Below, piece by piece: positions 44,901 to 51,695 of a stretch of DNA of 51,695 nucleotides; position 1 is the stretch's first letter, and each line of letters opens with the position of its first letter. The stretch is from Lachnospiraceae bacterium. GTDB lineage: Bacteria; Bacillota; Clostridia; Lachnospirales; Lachnospiraceae. The notes under the pieces are model-generated. The model did no database searches, had not been told where the DNA came from, and saw only the letters and a program-made list of their open reading frames with translations. The position numbers and the translations under genes were made by a program. The stretch covers positions 1 through 51,695 of the forward strand of contig JAFTFE010000005.1 of the NCBI GenBank assembly GCA_017449765.1. The letters run 5' to 3'.

Positions 44901-46503
44901 TTCTGATGCTGTGAAGCAGTATGAGGGACAATCGGGTTGCGATATGCCCGATATGAACTGTCCGAAATGCGGTACACCTATGCTAAAAGAGGGCCATGAT
45001 ATACCGTTTGAAACCTTCTTGGGATTCAAGGGGGATAAAGAGCCGGATATAGACCTTAATTTCTCGGGAGAGTATCAGCCTAAGGCTCACGCATATACCG
45101 AAGAACTTTTCGGTAAAGGTAAGGCATTCAAAGCGGGTACAATAGGTACTGTTGCAGATAAGACTGCGTACGGATACGTATATAACTATTTCAAAGAAAG
45201 AGGTATAGAGAAAAGACATGCCGAGATAGAACGTCTCGCCATAGGTTGTACCGGTGTTAAAAGGACTACAGGACAGCATCCGGGTGGTATGATAGTTCTT
45301 CCGCGAAATGAAGAAATATATTCGTTTACGCCGATACAAAAGCCTGCAAATGATATGAGTACGGATGTAACCACGACACATTTTGAGTACCATTCCATAG
45401 ACCATAACCTGTTAAAACTTGATATACTCGGACATGATGATCCGACCATGATAAGAAGGTTAGAAGATTTGACCGGTAAGGATGCGAAGACCATACCGCT
45501 TGATGATAAGGATGTAATGTCTCTTTTTCACAATACGGAGGTTCTTAATATAAAGCCTGAGGATATAGGCGGAACACAGCTTGGTACACTCGGAGTGCCT
45601 GAGTTTGGTACGGACTTCGCTATGCAGATGCTTATTGATACGCACCCAAAGGCATTTTCAGACCTTGTGCGTATAGCAGGACTTTCGCATGGAACAGATG
45701 TGTACCTGGGAAATGCTCAGACCCTTATTCAGGAAGGAACATGTGAGCTTTCATCTGCGATATGCTGTCGAGATGATATTATGGTATATCTTATGTACAG
45801 AGGACTTGAATCGGGTATGGCTTTCAATATCATGGAGAAGGTTCGTAAGGGAGTAGTTGCAAAAGGAAAATGCAAGGAGTGGAGCGAGTGGAAAGAAGAA
45901 ATGCGTGCCCATGATGTTCCGGAGTGGTATATAGGCTCTTGTGAGAAAATAAAGTATATGTTCCCAAAAGCTCACGCAGTAGCTTATGTCATGATGGCGT
46001 GGCGTATAGCATACTACAAGGTACATTATCCGATAGAATACTATACGGCATTTTTCAGTATAAGAGCGTCAGCTTTTGACTATAAGCTTATGTGTCAGGG
46101 TAAAGAAGCGTTGGAAGAAAATCTGGCAAGATTACAGAAGACTGACAAAAAAGACATGACCGCAACAATTGCCTCTACGATAAAGGATATGAGGATAGTT
46201 CAGGAAATGTATGCACGAGGCATAGAGTTCATGCCTATAGACTTGTATAAGGCCAAGGCGGACCGCTTTCAGATTATAGATGGCAGGATAATGCCAAGCT
46301 TTAACTCTATCGCAGGTATGGGTGAAAAGGCCGCGCAGCAGTTAGAGGAAGCCGCACATGAAAAAGTCTTCACCTCGAAGGACGATATGCGTAATCGCGG
46401 TAAAGTATCAAAAACCATCTTAGATGATATGGATTCGCTTGGACTGCTAAAGGGCTTGCCTGAGACTGACCAGTATGACTTTTTCAGTTTACTTACAAAT
46501 TAA
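41971..46503 (+). CDS. polC: DNA polymerase III subunit alpha, Gram-positive PolC type
   Basis: A 1510-residue replicative polymerase with built-in proofreading. The order is an N-terminal domain, an OB domain (about 285-370), a PHP domain split around the exonuclease (VELHLHTVMSEMD near 391, AITDHG), the DnaQ-like exonuclease with Asp481 and Glu483 in FDIETTG, the polymerase with Asp1026 and Asp1028 in DIDLNFSG, and the zinc-binding CPHC/CPKCG region before it. A low-complexity Lys/Ser/Thr/Asn stretch of about 70 residues (about 195-265) links the N-terminal and OB domains. GGAGGAAG precedes the ATG. A two-way terminator follows. Confidence 0.97.
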   Translation: MGNKRFKEVFPGLKLSNDIDDLIKETEIKGITMFEKDKKMVISILSTNLISKQDIYKAEEQISKYIFPDGKGRCIIEEHFRLSGQYRLKQLTDVYRDSFQEEIKNESRVCYRFLKHGEWTCNDDNVLTLALEDSEIAKSRSNEIRKYLEDTFKERFDMDVKVGFAYTDEQKTSLRNANEIMLKQTLRQIEEINENLKSKSETKDKSEDKNSATGKSKTATESDKKTKSSGSSDTTKNNQAKRTDNKSSNERGTYSNRTKYSKNSNYDPDVIYGRSCDGNITPISELYDGIGVVCIHGQVISLEDRELKSGKFIISGNITDFEDTIGFKVFVSPEDKDLLLEDMKIDGFYIIKGVPQYDSYAKEISVSSISGIKPINDFREKRMDMAAEKRVELHLHTVMSEMDSVVDIEKVIARAKEWGHKAMAITDHGCVQAFPIANHCIKPDEDFKIIYGVEGYFVDDLKELVVNDKGQRLDSEYVVFDIETTGLSPRHNKIIEIGAVRVKNGTICDTYNQFVNPEIPIPYNITKLTSINDSMVMDAPTIETVLPQFLEYVGDAALVAHNASFDTGFIKEFAGRLGLDFDYTILDTLTLAHILIPELGKYTLDRLCKQFGVSLENHHRACDDAYATAEIFARMLKLIKDKGIETIAELNSMGAASADIIKKAKTYHGIILVKNDIGRVNLYRLISESHINYFNRRPRMPKSLINKYREGLIIGSACEAGELYQAVLNDAGEDEITRLCNFYDYYEIQPNGNNMFMIDNDRISNVNSVEDIENINKKIVELGRQFNKPVVATCDVHFLDPEDAIYRKIILAGQGFKDADSQAPLYLRTTEEMLDEFSYLGSDVAKEVVITNTNKIADMIEKISPVRPDKCPPIIENSDETLKDICYTRAHEIYGPNLPDIVVKRLEKELNSIITNGFAVMYIIAQKLVWKSNEDGYLVGSRGSVGSSFVATMAGITEVNPLPAHYICPHCHFVDFDSDAVKQYEGQSGCDMPDMNCPKCGTPMLKEGHDIPFETFLGFKGDKEPDIDLNFSGEYQPKAHAYTEELFGKGKAFKAGTIGTVADKTAYGYVYNYFKERGIEKRHAEIERLAIGCTGVKRTTGQHPGGMIVLPRNEEIYSFTPIQKPANDMSTDVTTTHFEYHSIDHNLLKLDILGHDDPTMIRRLEDLTGKDAKTIPLDDKDVMSLFHNTEVLNIKPEDIGGTQLGTLGVPEFGTDFAMQMLIDTHPKAFSDLVRIAGLSHGTDVYLGNAQTLIQEGTCELSSAICCRDDIMVYLMYRGLESGMAFNIMEKVRKGVVAKGKCKEWSEWKEEMRAHDVPEWYIGSCEKIKYMFPKAHAVAYVMMAWRIAYYKVHYPIEYYTAFFSIRASAFDYKLMCQGKEALEENLARLQKTDKKDMTATIASTIKDMRIVQEMYARGIEFMPIDLYKAKADRFQIIDGRIMPSFNSIAGMGEKAAQQLEEAAHEKVFTSKDDMRNRGKVSKTILDDMDSLGLLKGLPETDQYDFFSLLTN

Positions 46504-46510
46504 TAATAAG

Positions 46511-46543
46511 AAAGGGCTTACCTTTAGTGGCAAGCCCTTTTAT
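46511..46543. terminator. Two-way terminator between polC and the convergent glycosyltransferase gene
   Basis: AAAGGGCTT (46511-46519) pairs perfectly with AAGCCCTTT (46532-46540). T residues follow on the plus strand, and the minus strand reads into TTTCTTATTATTA, so it can serve both genes. Confidence 0.9.
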
Positions 46544-46554
46544 CAGTTCTGCAT

Positions 46555-47877
46555 TTATTTTTTCTTTTCGGATTTTTTAGGTTTATCAGGTTTCGGATCA
46601 TTCAGTTCTATGCCTGCGAGCGGCATAGTTACAGTTTCGATAAAAAGCATGAGTACAAAGAGAATCATAGCAATTGAAACCAGATATGAATGAAGATATA
46701 TTTCATAACCGAGATTATTCTCAAAGTTTATTATGCAATCTTCTATGATTATTGGAGCAAATGTAACTATGAATAAGAAAATATGAACCATATCCATAGC
46801 TTTTCTTTCTTCCTCACTGTCAAGACAGAGCATAAGCGGCGGAATAAGAAAAAGCAACGAGGTCTCAAGCTCTGCAAAAGGAGCTGCAATAACTATAAGT
46901 GAGAGCGCAAGAACTCTCTTCCAGAAGGCTTTGCTTATGAAAGCACATACTATAAGACCGATTACAAGTATTGCCCAGATAATGTATTTAACCGGATTGT
47001 GGTTGGACATAACATTATATCCAAGTGACATGGAAACCATATCGAGACTTGAGAATATATCGGTTCTGTATGCTGCACCGTTCGACCATAAATTCGAAAC
47101 ATATTCAGGGAACTTGCTGAATGCATTTACTATAACTACCGGTCCTCCTACGAAAAACGATGGGATTAACCATAGCAAAACTGTATAAAGCAATCCGAAT
47201 AATGTCTCTTTGAACTTTTTTTCACGAAGAAGCAGTATGAGAAAGATTAATGCGTAAGGTTTGATACATACTGCAAGAGCCAGTGACAGTACGCTTAACT
47301 GCCTTACATAAGCCTTCTCGTTATTAAAACCGAGTATATATAAGAATACAAATATAACAGCAAGAATTACAAGGCTGCCCTGTTCATAATTGTATATCAT
47401 AGGTGCCGAAAAAATCATAAGGAATAAAAACCAGATTTTAGTCGGTATGTTGCCTTTTTTGTTATTGTATATAATAATAGCCAAAGCTGCAGTCGTTATT
47501 ACGGCGAATATAATATAAATAAGCATGGTTTCAGTGAAGTGGACAAGATAAGATTTGTCAAAATCATATATCTCAGGCTTTGCAAAATAAGAAAAGAGTC
47601 TGAATATAAGCAAATATAATGGTGAGAAAAATGAGAATTCACCTATAGTTACGGAATCATACGGATGCTTTAGCATTGATACATTAAATGGATTAAAGAA
47701 ATCCATAAATGAATTATTGTAGTAATTAAAAATCAGTGAGTGCATAGCATATCCTGATGAACCCAAATTGGAAATATACATAACAAGCTGTGTCAAAGTG
47801 AGTGTAATAAAGAAAAACCAGAATACAAGCTTATTTTTTTGGGAATTATTCATTTTTCTTGTCTGTATTTTTTTCAT
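46555..47877 (-). CDS. Membrane GT-C type glycosyltransferase, GT87-like
   Basis: A 440-residue integral membrane protein with about ten to twelve hydrophobic segments, on the minus strand. The pattern NYEQGSLVILAVIFVFL followed by LSLALAVCIKPYALIFLI resembles the GT87/DUF2029 mannosyltransferase-like family, which uses polyprenyl-phosphate sugars outside the membrane. A first extracytoplasmic loop after helix 1 holds the likely acidic catalytic region. The C-terminus is Lys/Pro-rich (DPKPDKPKKSEKKK) and cytoplasmic. GGAGAAATT precedes the ATG. Its inverted orientation interrupts an otherwise plus-strand core region. Substrate unknown. Confidence 0.6.
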   Translation of the reverse strand: MKKIQTRKMNNSQKNKLVFWFFFITLTLTQLVMYISNLGSSGYAMHSLIFNYYNNSFMDFFNPFNVSMLKHPYDSVTIGEFSFFSPLYLLIFRLFSYFAKPEIYDFDKSYLVHFTETMLIYIIFAVITTAALAIIIYNNKKGNIPTKIWFLFLMIFSAPMIYNYEQGSLVILAVIFVFLYILGFNNEKAYVRQLSVLSLALAVCIKPYALIFLILLLREKKFKETLFGLLYTVLLWLIPSFFVGGPVVIVNAFSKFPEYVSNLWSNGAAYRTDIFSSLDMVSMSLGYNVMSNHNPVKYIIWAILVIGLIVCAFISKAFWKRVLALSLIVIAAPFAELETSLLFLIPPLMLCLDSEEERKAMDMVHIFLFIVTFAPIIIEDCIINFENNLGYEIYLHSYLVSIAMILFVLMLFIETVTMPLAGIELNDPKPDKPKKSEKKK

Positions 47878-48008
47878 AATTTCTCCAATCTGCTTTAAAT
47901 AAAAAGCCTATGTTGATTTTATCTGATAAAACTCTTATAATAATATCAAAATTACTGTTGTAAATCAAGCCGGGAATGGCAGAATTAATACAGTTTATGA
48001 ATAAAGAG

Positions 48009-48037
48009 TTGCTATTTTAAATTAAATATATTAAAAT
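48009..48037 (+). promoter_or_regulatory. Promoter of the ireB-ruvX-rnj unit
   Basis: TTGCTA (48009-48014), a 17-base spacer and TAAAAT (48032-48037). An inverted repeat ATTTTAA/TTAAAAT (48014-48020 and 48031-48037) coincides with spacer and -10. Confidence 0.65.
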
Positions 48038-48076
48038 AGAACCATCTGAGTGAACATTTATAAAGGACGTGATAAA

Positions 48077-48334
48077 ATGAATAATCAAAATACACAAGAC
48101 ATAGATATCATAAGAGAAAATGCGATGGAAGTACCTGAGATACTTGCACGTGTTTATGATGCGCTGTCTGAGAGAGGTTATAATCCGGTTAGTCAGATAG
48201 TAGGTTATGTAATGAGCGGTGATCCTACATATATTACCGGATATAAAAATGCGAGAAGTCTTATCATGAAAGCAGAGCGTGATGAGATTATAGAAGTGCT
48301 ATTGGAAAATTACATTGATACGAGACTGAAATAG
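48077..48334 (+). CDS. ireB: IreB family regulatory phosphoprotein (UPF0297)
   Basis: An 85-residue protein of the IreB/YrzL family. Core segments are ILARVYDALSERGYNPVSQI and VGYVMSGDPTYITGYKNAR. In Enterococcus faecalis IreB is phosphorylated by the PASTA kinase IreK and limits cephalosporin resistance. A homologous kinase is encoded at 19223-21502. The frame is open from GTG 48050, but ATG 48077 has AAAGGA eight bases upstream and fits the family. The ireB-ruvX-DUF1292 order is conserved in Bacillota; alaS, often just upstream, is absent. Confidence 0.93.
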   Translation: MNNQNTQDIDIIRENAMEVPEILARVYDALSERGYNPVSQIVGYVMSGDPTYITGYKNARSLIMKAERDEIIEVLLENYIDTRLK

Positions 48335-48363
48335 TCACAGATGATATCGGAACGGAGACATAT

Positions 48364-48795
48364 TTGAGAATAATTGGTTTGGATTATGGGACAAAGACGG
48401 TCGGAGTAGCCATAAGCGATGAAGAGATGATTATTGCGCAGCCGCTTGTTACCATAGAGAGAAAACATGCGGATAAACTGAGACAGACATATGCACAGAT
48501 AGAGAGTATTATTTCGGAATACAACTGTGGCAGGATTGTGCTTGGTTTTCCCAAAAACATGAACAATACCGAAGGGGAAAGAGCAGAAGCAACAAAAGTA
48601 TTTAAAGAAAATCTTGAGAGAAGAACCGGTCTTTTAGTTGAATTATTTGATGAAAGACTTACAACTGTTGAGGCAGACAGAATACTTGAAGCTACAGGTG
48701 TAGCTAAAAGCGCTCGTAAAGAACATATAGATAAGATGGCGGCTGCCATTATATTACAGGCTTATATTGACAGAGAGAAGAAAAAGACAATATAA
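48364..48795 (+). CDS. ruvX: Holliday junction resolvase-like protein RuvX (YqgF)
   Basis: A 143-residue RNase H-fold nuclease. GLDYGTKTVGVAISD (5-19) holds the first catalytic Asp, IVLGFPKNMNNTEG lies in the middle, and LFDERLTTVEADR (about 93-105) and the HIDKMAAAIIL Asp complete the site. The family has roles in pre-16S rRNA 5' end maturation and resolvase-like activity. The start is TTG behind CGGAGAC. Confidence 0.93.
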   Translation: MRIIGLDYGTKTVGVAISDEEMIIAQPLVTIERKHADKLRQTYAQIESIISEYNCGRIVLGFPKNMNNTEGERAEATKVFKENLERRTGLLVELFDERLTTVEADRILEATGVAKSARKEHIDKMAAAIILQAYIDREKKKTI

Positions 48796-48831
48796 AGATA
48801 CAAAAGATTTAATGTATAGGAGATTATAATT

Positions 48832-49110
48832 ATGGATAAGAATGAGAAGATTGTGTTTTCGACAGAAGAAGGCGATGTAGAATTTTATGTACTTGAACAG
48901 ACTATGGTATCAGGTACAAATTATATATTGGTAACTGATGACCTTACTGCTGAGGAGGGCAGCTTCCTTATACTCAAGGAGACTATGATGGAGCACCCTG
49001 ACAGCAAGGAGGAGATAGCTACCTACGGAATAATTGAAGATGAAGAAGAATTAAAAGCAATAATAAAGGTATTTGATGAATTGCTTGAGGACGTTGATTT
49101 GGAGGTATAA
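48832..49110 (+). CDS. DUF1292 family protein (UPF0473)
   Basis: A 92-residue acidic protein of the YrzB/DUF1292 family, with EFYVLEQTMVSGTNYILVTD and the Asp/Glu-rich end typical of the family. Function unknown. Its place between ruvX and RNase J is conserved. AGGAGA precedes the ATG, and rnj starts seven bases after its stop. Confidence 0.88.
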   Translation: MDKNEKIVFSTEEGDVEFYVLEQTMVSGTNYILVTDDLTAEEGSFLILKETMMEHPDSKEEIATYGIIEDEEELKAIIKVFDELLEDVDLEV

Positions 49111-49116
49111 TTTAAA

Positions 49117-50778
49117 ATGCTTGATGACAATAAGCCGGTGAAGATTATTCCTTTGGGCGGACTGGAACAGATAGGAATGAATATCACCGCAATAGAGTAT
49201 GAGGACAGTATCATAGTTATCGACTGTGGACTTTCCTTCCCTGAGGATGAGATGCTCGGTATAGATCTTGTAATACCTGATGTGACTTATCTTAAGGAAA
49301 ACGCTGATAAGGTCAAGGGACTTGTAGTTACTCACGGACATGAAGATCATATCGGTGCGATTCCCTATGTGGAAAATGAAATCAATATGCCTATATATGC
49401 AACTAAGCTTACTTTGGCACTTATTGAACATAAACTTGAGGAACATAATAACATAAATAATATAAGAAGAAAGATTGTAACTTACGGACAGATTATTAAT
49501 CTGGGATGCTTTAGGATAGAATTTATAAGGACGAACCATTCCATAGCGGATGCGGCGGCACTTGCCATCTACACGCCTGCAGGAATTATAGTTCATACGG
49601 GAGATTTCAAGGTGGACTATACACCTGTATTCGGCGAGACCATTGACTTGCCGAGATTTGGTGAGCTTGGAAAAAAAGGCGTGCTTGCACTTATGGCTGA
49701 TTCGACAAATGTTGAAAGACCCGGATATACGCCGTCAGAGAAGACGGTCGGAAAAACCTTCGACAACCTGTTTGATGACAATAAGGAACACAGAATAATT
49801 ATTGCAACCTTTGCTTCCAATGTCGACAGAGTACAGCAGATTATTAACTCTGCATACAAATACGGAAGGAAGGTAATAGTCGAGGGAAGAAGTATGGTGA
49901 ACATTATTCAGACAGCTTCTGAACTCGGATACATTAATATTCCTGATAATACGCTGATTGAGATTGAACGGATAAAGGATTACCCTGATGAGAAGGTTGT
50001 ACTTATAACTACGGGAAGTCAGGGAGAGAATATGGCTGCATTGTCGAGGATAGCAGCATCAATTCACAATAAGGTAAGTATACAGCCCGGAGATGTCGTA
50101 ATATTCTCCTCAAGTCCTATACCGGGCAATGAGAAGGCTGTGTTCAAAGTAATAAACGAGCTTGAGATGAAAGGTGCACATGTTATATTCCAGGATACAC
50201 ATGTTTCAGGACATGCCTGTCAGGAAGAACTTAAGCTCATGTATGCGCTGACGAAGCCTAAGTATGCCATACCCGTACATGGTGAGTACAGACATTTAAA
50301 GAGACATTCCGAACTTGCCGTAGAGATGGGAGTACCGAAGGAGAATGTCAAGGTTCTTACTACCGGTGATGTACTTGAACTTTCCGAGGATACTTTTGAG
50401 GTCGTAGGAAGAGTTCCCGCACAGGGGATACTTGTAGACGGACTCGGTGTAGGAGATGTAGGTAATATCGTATTAAGAGACAGACAGCATCTGTCACAGA
50501 ATGGTCTGCTTATTATAGTAGTTACCTTAGAGCGTGAGAGTAATCAGCTTTTAGCCGGACCTGATATAGTATCGAGAGGCTTTGTATATGTCAGGGAATC
50601 CGAAACATTGATGGATGACTGTCGGGAGGTTGTGCTCGAAGCACTTAATGTCTGTCTTAATAAAGGAATATCAGATTGGAATAAGATAAAAACGGGTATT
50701 AAAGATTCATTAAGTGAATTTTTATGGAAACGAACTAAAAGAAGTCCTATGATTTTACCGATAATTACAGAGGTATAG
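49117..50778 (+). CDS. rnj: Ribonuclease J
   Basis: A 553-residue metallo-beta-lactamase/beta-CASP ribonuclease with 5'-3' exonuclease and endonuclease activity in mRNA decay and rRNA processing. The zinc motif is HGHEDH at 73-78, GDFKVDY and DSTNVERPG follow, beta-CASP segments such as ATFASNVDRVQQI and TTGSQGEN are clear, and PVHGEYRHLKRH holds a later metal His. The length is typical of RNase J. It precedes a YlbF-family gene, also tied to RNA decay in Bacillus. Confidence 0.96.
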   Translation: MLDDNKPVKIIPLGGLEQIGMNITAIEYEDSIIVIDCGLSFPEDEMLGIDLVIPDVTYLKENADKVKGLVVTHGHEDHIGAIPYVENEINMPIYATKLTLALIEHKLEEHNNINNIRRKIVTYGQIINLGCFRIEFIRTNHSIADAAALAIYTPAGIIVHTGDFKVDYTPVFGETIDLPRFGELGKKGVLALMADSTNVERPGYTPSEKTVGKTFDNLFDDNKEHRIIIATFASNVDRVQQIINSAYKYGRKVIVEGRSMVNIIQTASELGYINIPDNTLIEIERIKDYPDEKVVLITTGSQGENMAALSRIAASIHNKVSIQPGDVVIFSSSPIPGNEKAVFKVINELEMKGAHVIFQDTHVSGHACQEELKLMYALTKPKYAIPVHGEYRHLKRHSELAVEMGVPKENVKVLTTGDVLELSEDTFEVVGRVPAQGILVDGLGVGDVGNIVLRDRQHLSQNGLLIIVVTLERESNQLLAGPDIVSRGFVYVRESETLMDDCREVVLEALNVCLNKGISDWNKIKTGIKDSLSEFLWKRTKRSPMILPIITEV

Positions 50779-50781
50779 CCT

Positions 50782-51117
50782 ATGAAGGAAGCCATTAATC
50801 AGAGCAAAAAAGTAAATGAATTGATAAGACAGTCGGAGGAATATAATAGATATATTACTGCAAAAAGAGCTCTTTATTCTGATGAAGAATTGTCAAGGCA
50901 ATTGAGAGAGTTCAAAATGAGAAACCGGGATTTGCAGAATATACACGGTTATGATGCATATGATGCGATAAATTCATTGGTTAAAGAAAATGACAATCTG
51001 CTTAATAACACCATTGTTAATGATTATTTAAGAGCAGAACAGAAAATATGCAGACTTATGCAGCAGGTATATATATCTGTTTCCGACGGATTGGAGCTGG
51101 AGTATTTAGATGAGTGA
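50782..51117 (+). CDS. ylbF: YlbF/YmcA family regulator
   Basis: A 111-residue, mostly helical protein of the YlbF/YmcA (Com_YlbF) family. It shows LIRQSEEYNRYITAKRAL, LSRQLREFKMRNRDLQ and a C-terminal VNDYLRAEQKICRLMQQ. In Bacillus subtilis YlbF, YmcA and YaaT form a complex that helps RNase Y cleave mRNAs. Which paralogue this is cannot be settled. It starts three bases after rnj, and the next gene overlaps its end by eight bases. Confidence 0.85.
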   Translation: MKEAINQSKKVNELIRQSEEYNRYITAKRALYSDEELSRQLREFKMRNRDLQNIHGYDAYDAINSLVKENDNLLNNTIVNDYLRAEQKICRLMQQVYISVSDGLELEYLDE

Positions 51118-51695
51118 AGAAAAAAGAAAAGTATCAAATGTGAAAAAGAATACTGAAAGTACGACAAAATCAAACACAAGTAATAAAAGCGCAGATAAGA
51201 ACGTGAATAAAAATGTGAACAAAAGCACAAATAAAAGTGCAAATAAGGCCGTGAATAAAGATGTGAATAAAGTCGTTAACAAGAATAACGGTTCAGACAA
51301 GAAAACTTTTGTGGATAATAAAGAAGAAAAGAAGAATGTGAATAATGCTGCGAAAAATGAGAAAAATACAGACATTCACACACAAAAGAATCGTAAAACT
51401 GTTAATAAAAAGGTTAAATGGGATGAGGCTGTAAGAAAAGGCTTCAAACATTCGTCCGGATTTATGTTCAGTCTTTTAATCAATATTGTTATAGTTTTTG
51501 TTGTTATAAAACTTTTTTCTTATGCATTTAATTTTGCATACAGTGTGTTCGGAGATGTGGCTAAAGATCCTATAGGTAAAGAGTATGTGGTTATAGAAAT
51601 TCCTGCAGATTCGTCAACACTACAGATAGGAAAAGCTCTCGAAGACAGTGGAATAATAGATGACAAATATGTATTTTTTGCAAAAGTCAGGATAA
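51110..51695 (+). CDS. mltG: Endolytic transglycosylase MltG, N-terminal part (runs off the window)
   Basis: An open frame of 195 codons continues past the end of the window. The first 117 residues are cytoplasmic, Lys/Asn-rich and low complexity. A membrane helix FMFSLLINIVIVFVVIKLF follows at about 118-138. Then VVIEIPADSSTLQIGKALED and SGIIDDKYVFFAKVRI match the start of the MltG/YceG LysM-like domain, the enzyme that cuts nascent glycan strands. The ylbF-mltG neighbourhood supports this. The catalytic domain is not visible. The ATG lies inside the ylbF end, with GGAG about 16 bases upstream. Confidence 0.82.
   Translation, partial: MSEEKRKVSNVKKNTESTTKSNTSNKSADKNVNKNVNKSTNKSANKAVNKDVNKVVNKNNGSDKKTFVDNKEEKKNVNNAAKNEKNTDIHTQKNRKTVNKKVKWDEAVRKGFKHSSGFMFSLLINIVIVFVVIKLFSYAFNFAYSVFGDVAKDPIGKEYVVIEIPADSSTLQIGKALEDSGIIDDKYVFFAKVRI
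51176..51283 (+). repeat. Nine-copy xxNK tetrapeptide (12-base) tandem repeat in MltG
   Basis: Residues 23-58 of the MltG frame read as nine four-residue units ending NK (one DK), such as NVNK, STNK, SANK, AVNK, DVNK and VVNK. The DNA unit is 12 bases of the type AATAAAxxxGTG. It lies before the membrane helix, so it faces the cytoplasm. Confidence 0.85.

Noticed and set aside
1-51695. CRISPR arrays, tRNA/rRNA genes, prophage or transposase genes
   Set aside because: No regularly spaced direct repeats, cloverleaf sequences or transposase motifs were recognised on either strand by eye.

Overview
The window reads as a chromosomal core-genome segment of a low-GC, anaerobic, spore-forming Bacillota, most likely a Lachnospiraceae (Clostridia). 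The reasons are a sporulation sigma factor F directly behind an anti-sigma-like tail, A/T-rich intergenic DNA, near-perfect AGGAGG ribosome binding sites with several TTG starts, a meso-DAP type MurE, PolC, RNase J, RsgA and a PASTA kinase, and a surface-anchored GH53 galactanase of the sort carried by plant-glycan-degrading gut bacteria. The genus call is an inference from memory; no database search was possible. No rRNA, tRNA, CRISPR, prophage or insertion sequence was recognised.

Layout. 1-2.3 kb: end of a probable spoIIAB, sigF, then a tetR and flavodoxin-like pair. 2.5-9.2 kb: a class A PBP with a Thr/Gln/Pro-repeat tail, glgA, a 115-nt near-perfect hairpin, and rqcH. 9.2-25.3 kb: a long housekeeping run on the plus strand (yicC, gmk, rpoZ, murE, priA, def, fmt, rsmB, rlmN, prpC, prkC, rsgA, rpe, thiN, putP), ending at a strong terminator. 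25.5-26.5 kb: rlmH and, convergent to it, a second diverged RlmH-like gene. 26.6-30.9 kb: a 1381-residue cell-wall GH53 galactanase behind a LacI-type operator. 31-34.4 kb: an operon of HAD phosphatase, ATP-grasp/PEP-synthase-like protein without its phosphohistidine domain, and alpha/beta hydrolase. 34.4-46.5 kb: bactofilin, then pyrH, frr, uppS, cdsA, dxr, rseP, ispG and polC. 46.5-47.9 kb: a lone minus-strand membrane glycosyltransferase. 48-51.7 kb: ireB, ruvX, a DUF1292 gene, rnj, ylbF and the start of mltG, which runs off the window.

How the genes work together. Much of the window serves cell-wall growth and its control: PBP, murE, uppS, dxr and ispG (isoprenoid carrier), mltG, the PrkC/PrpC kinase-phosphatase pair, and IreB, which in enterococci is a target of the PASTA kinase. 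A second theme is ribosome and RNA maintenance: def, fmt, rsmB, rlmN, rlmH, rsgA, frr, rqcH, yicC, rnj and ylbF.

The most unusual signal is the rlmH pair. The plus-strand RlmH keeps the SAM-binding glycine loop but ends without the conserved YRA...YHK tail. The minus-strand paralogue keeps that tail and the N-terminal EYxKR helix but has lost the glycine loop. RlmH is known as a homodimer in which one protomer binds SAM and the C-terminal tail of the other completes the active site, so this looks like a homodimer split into an obligate heterodimer encoded by convergent genes.
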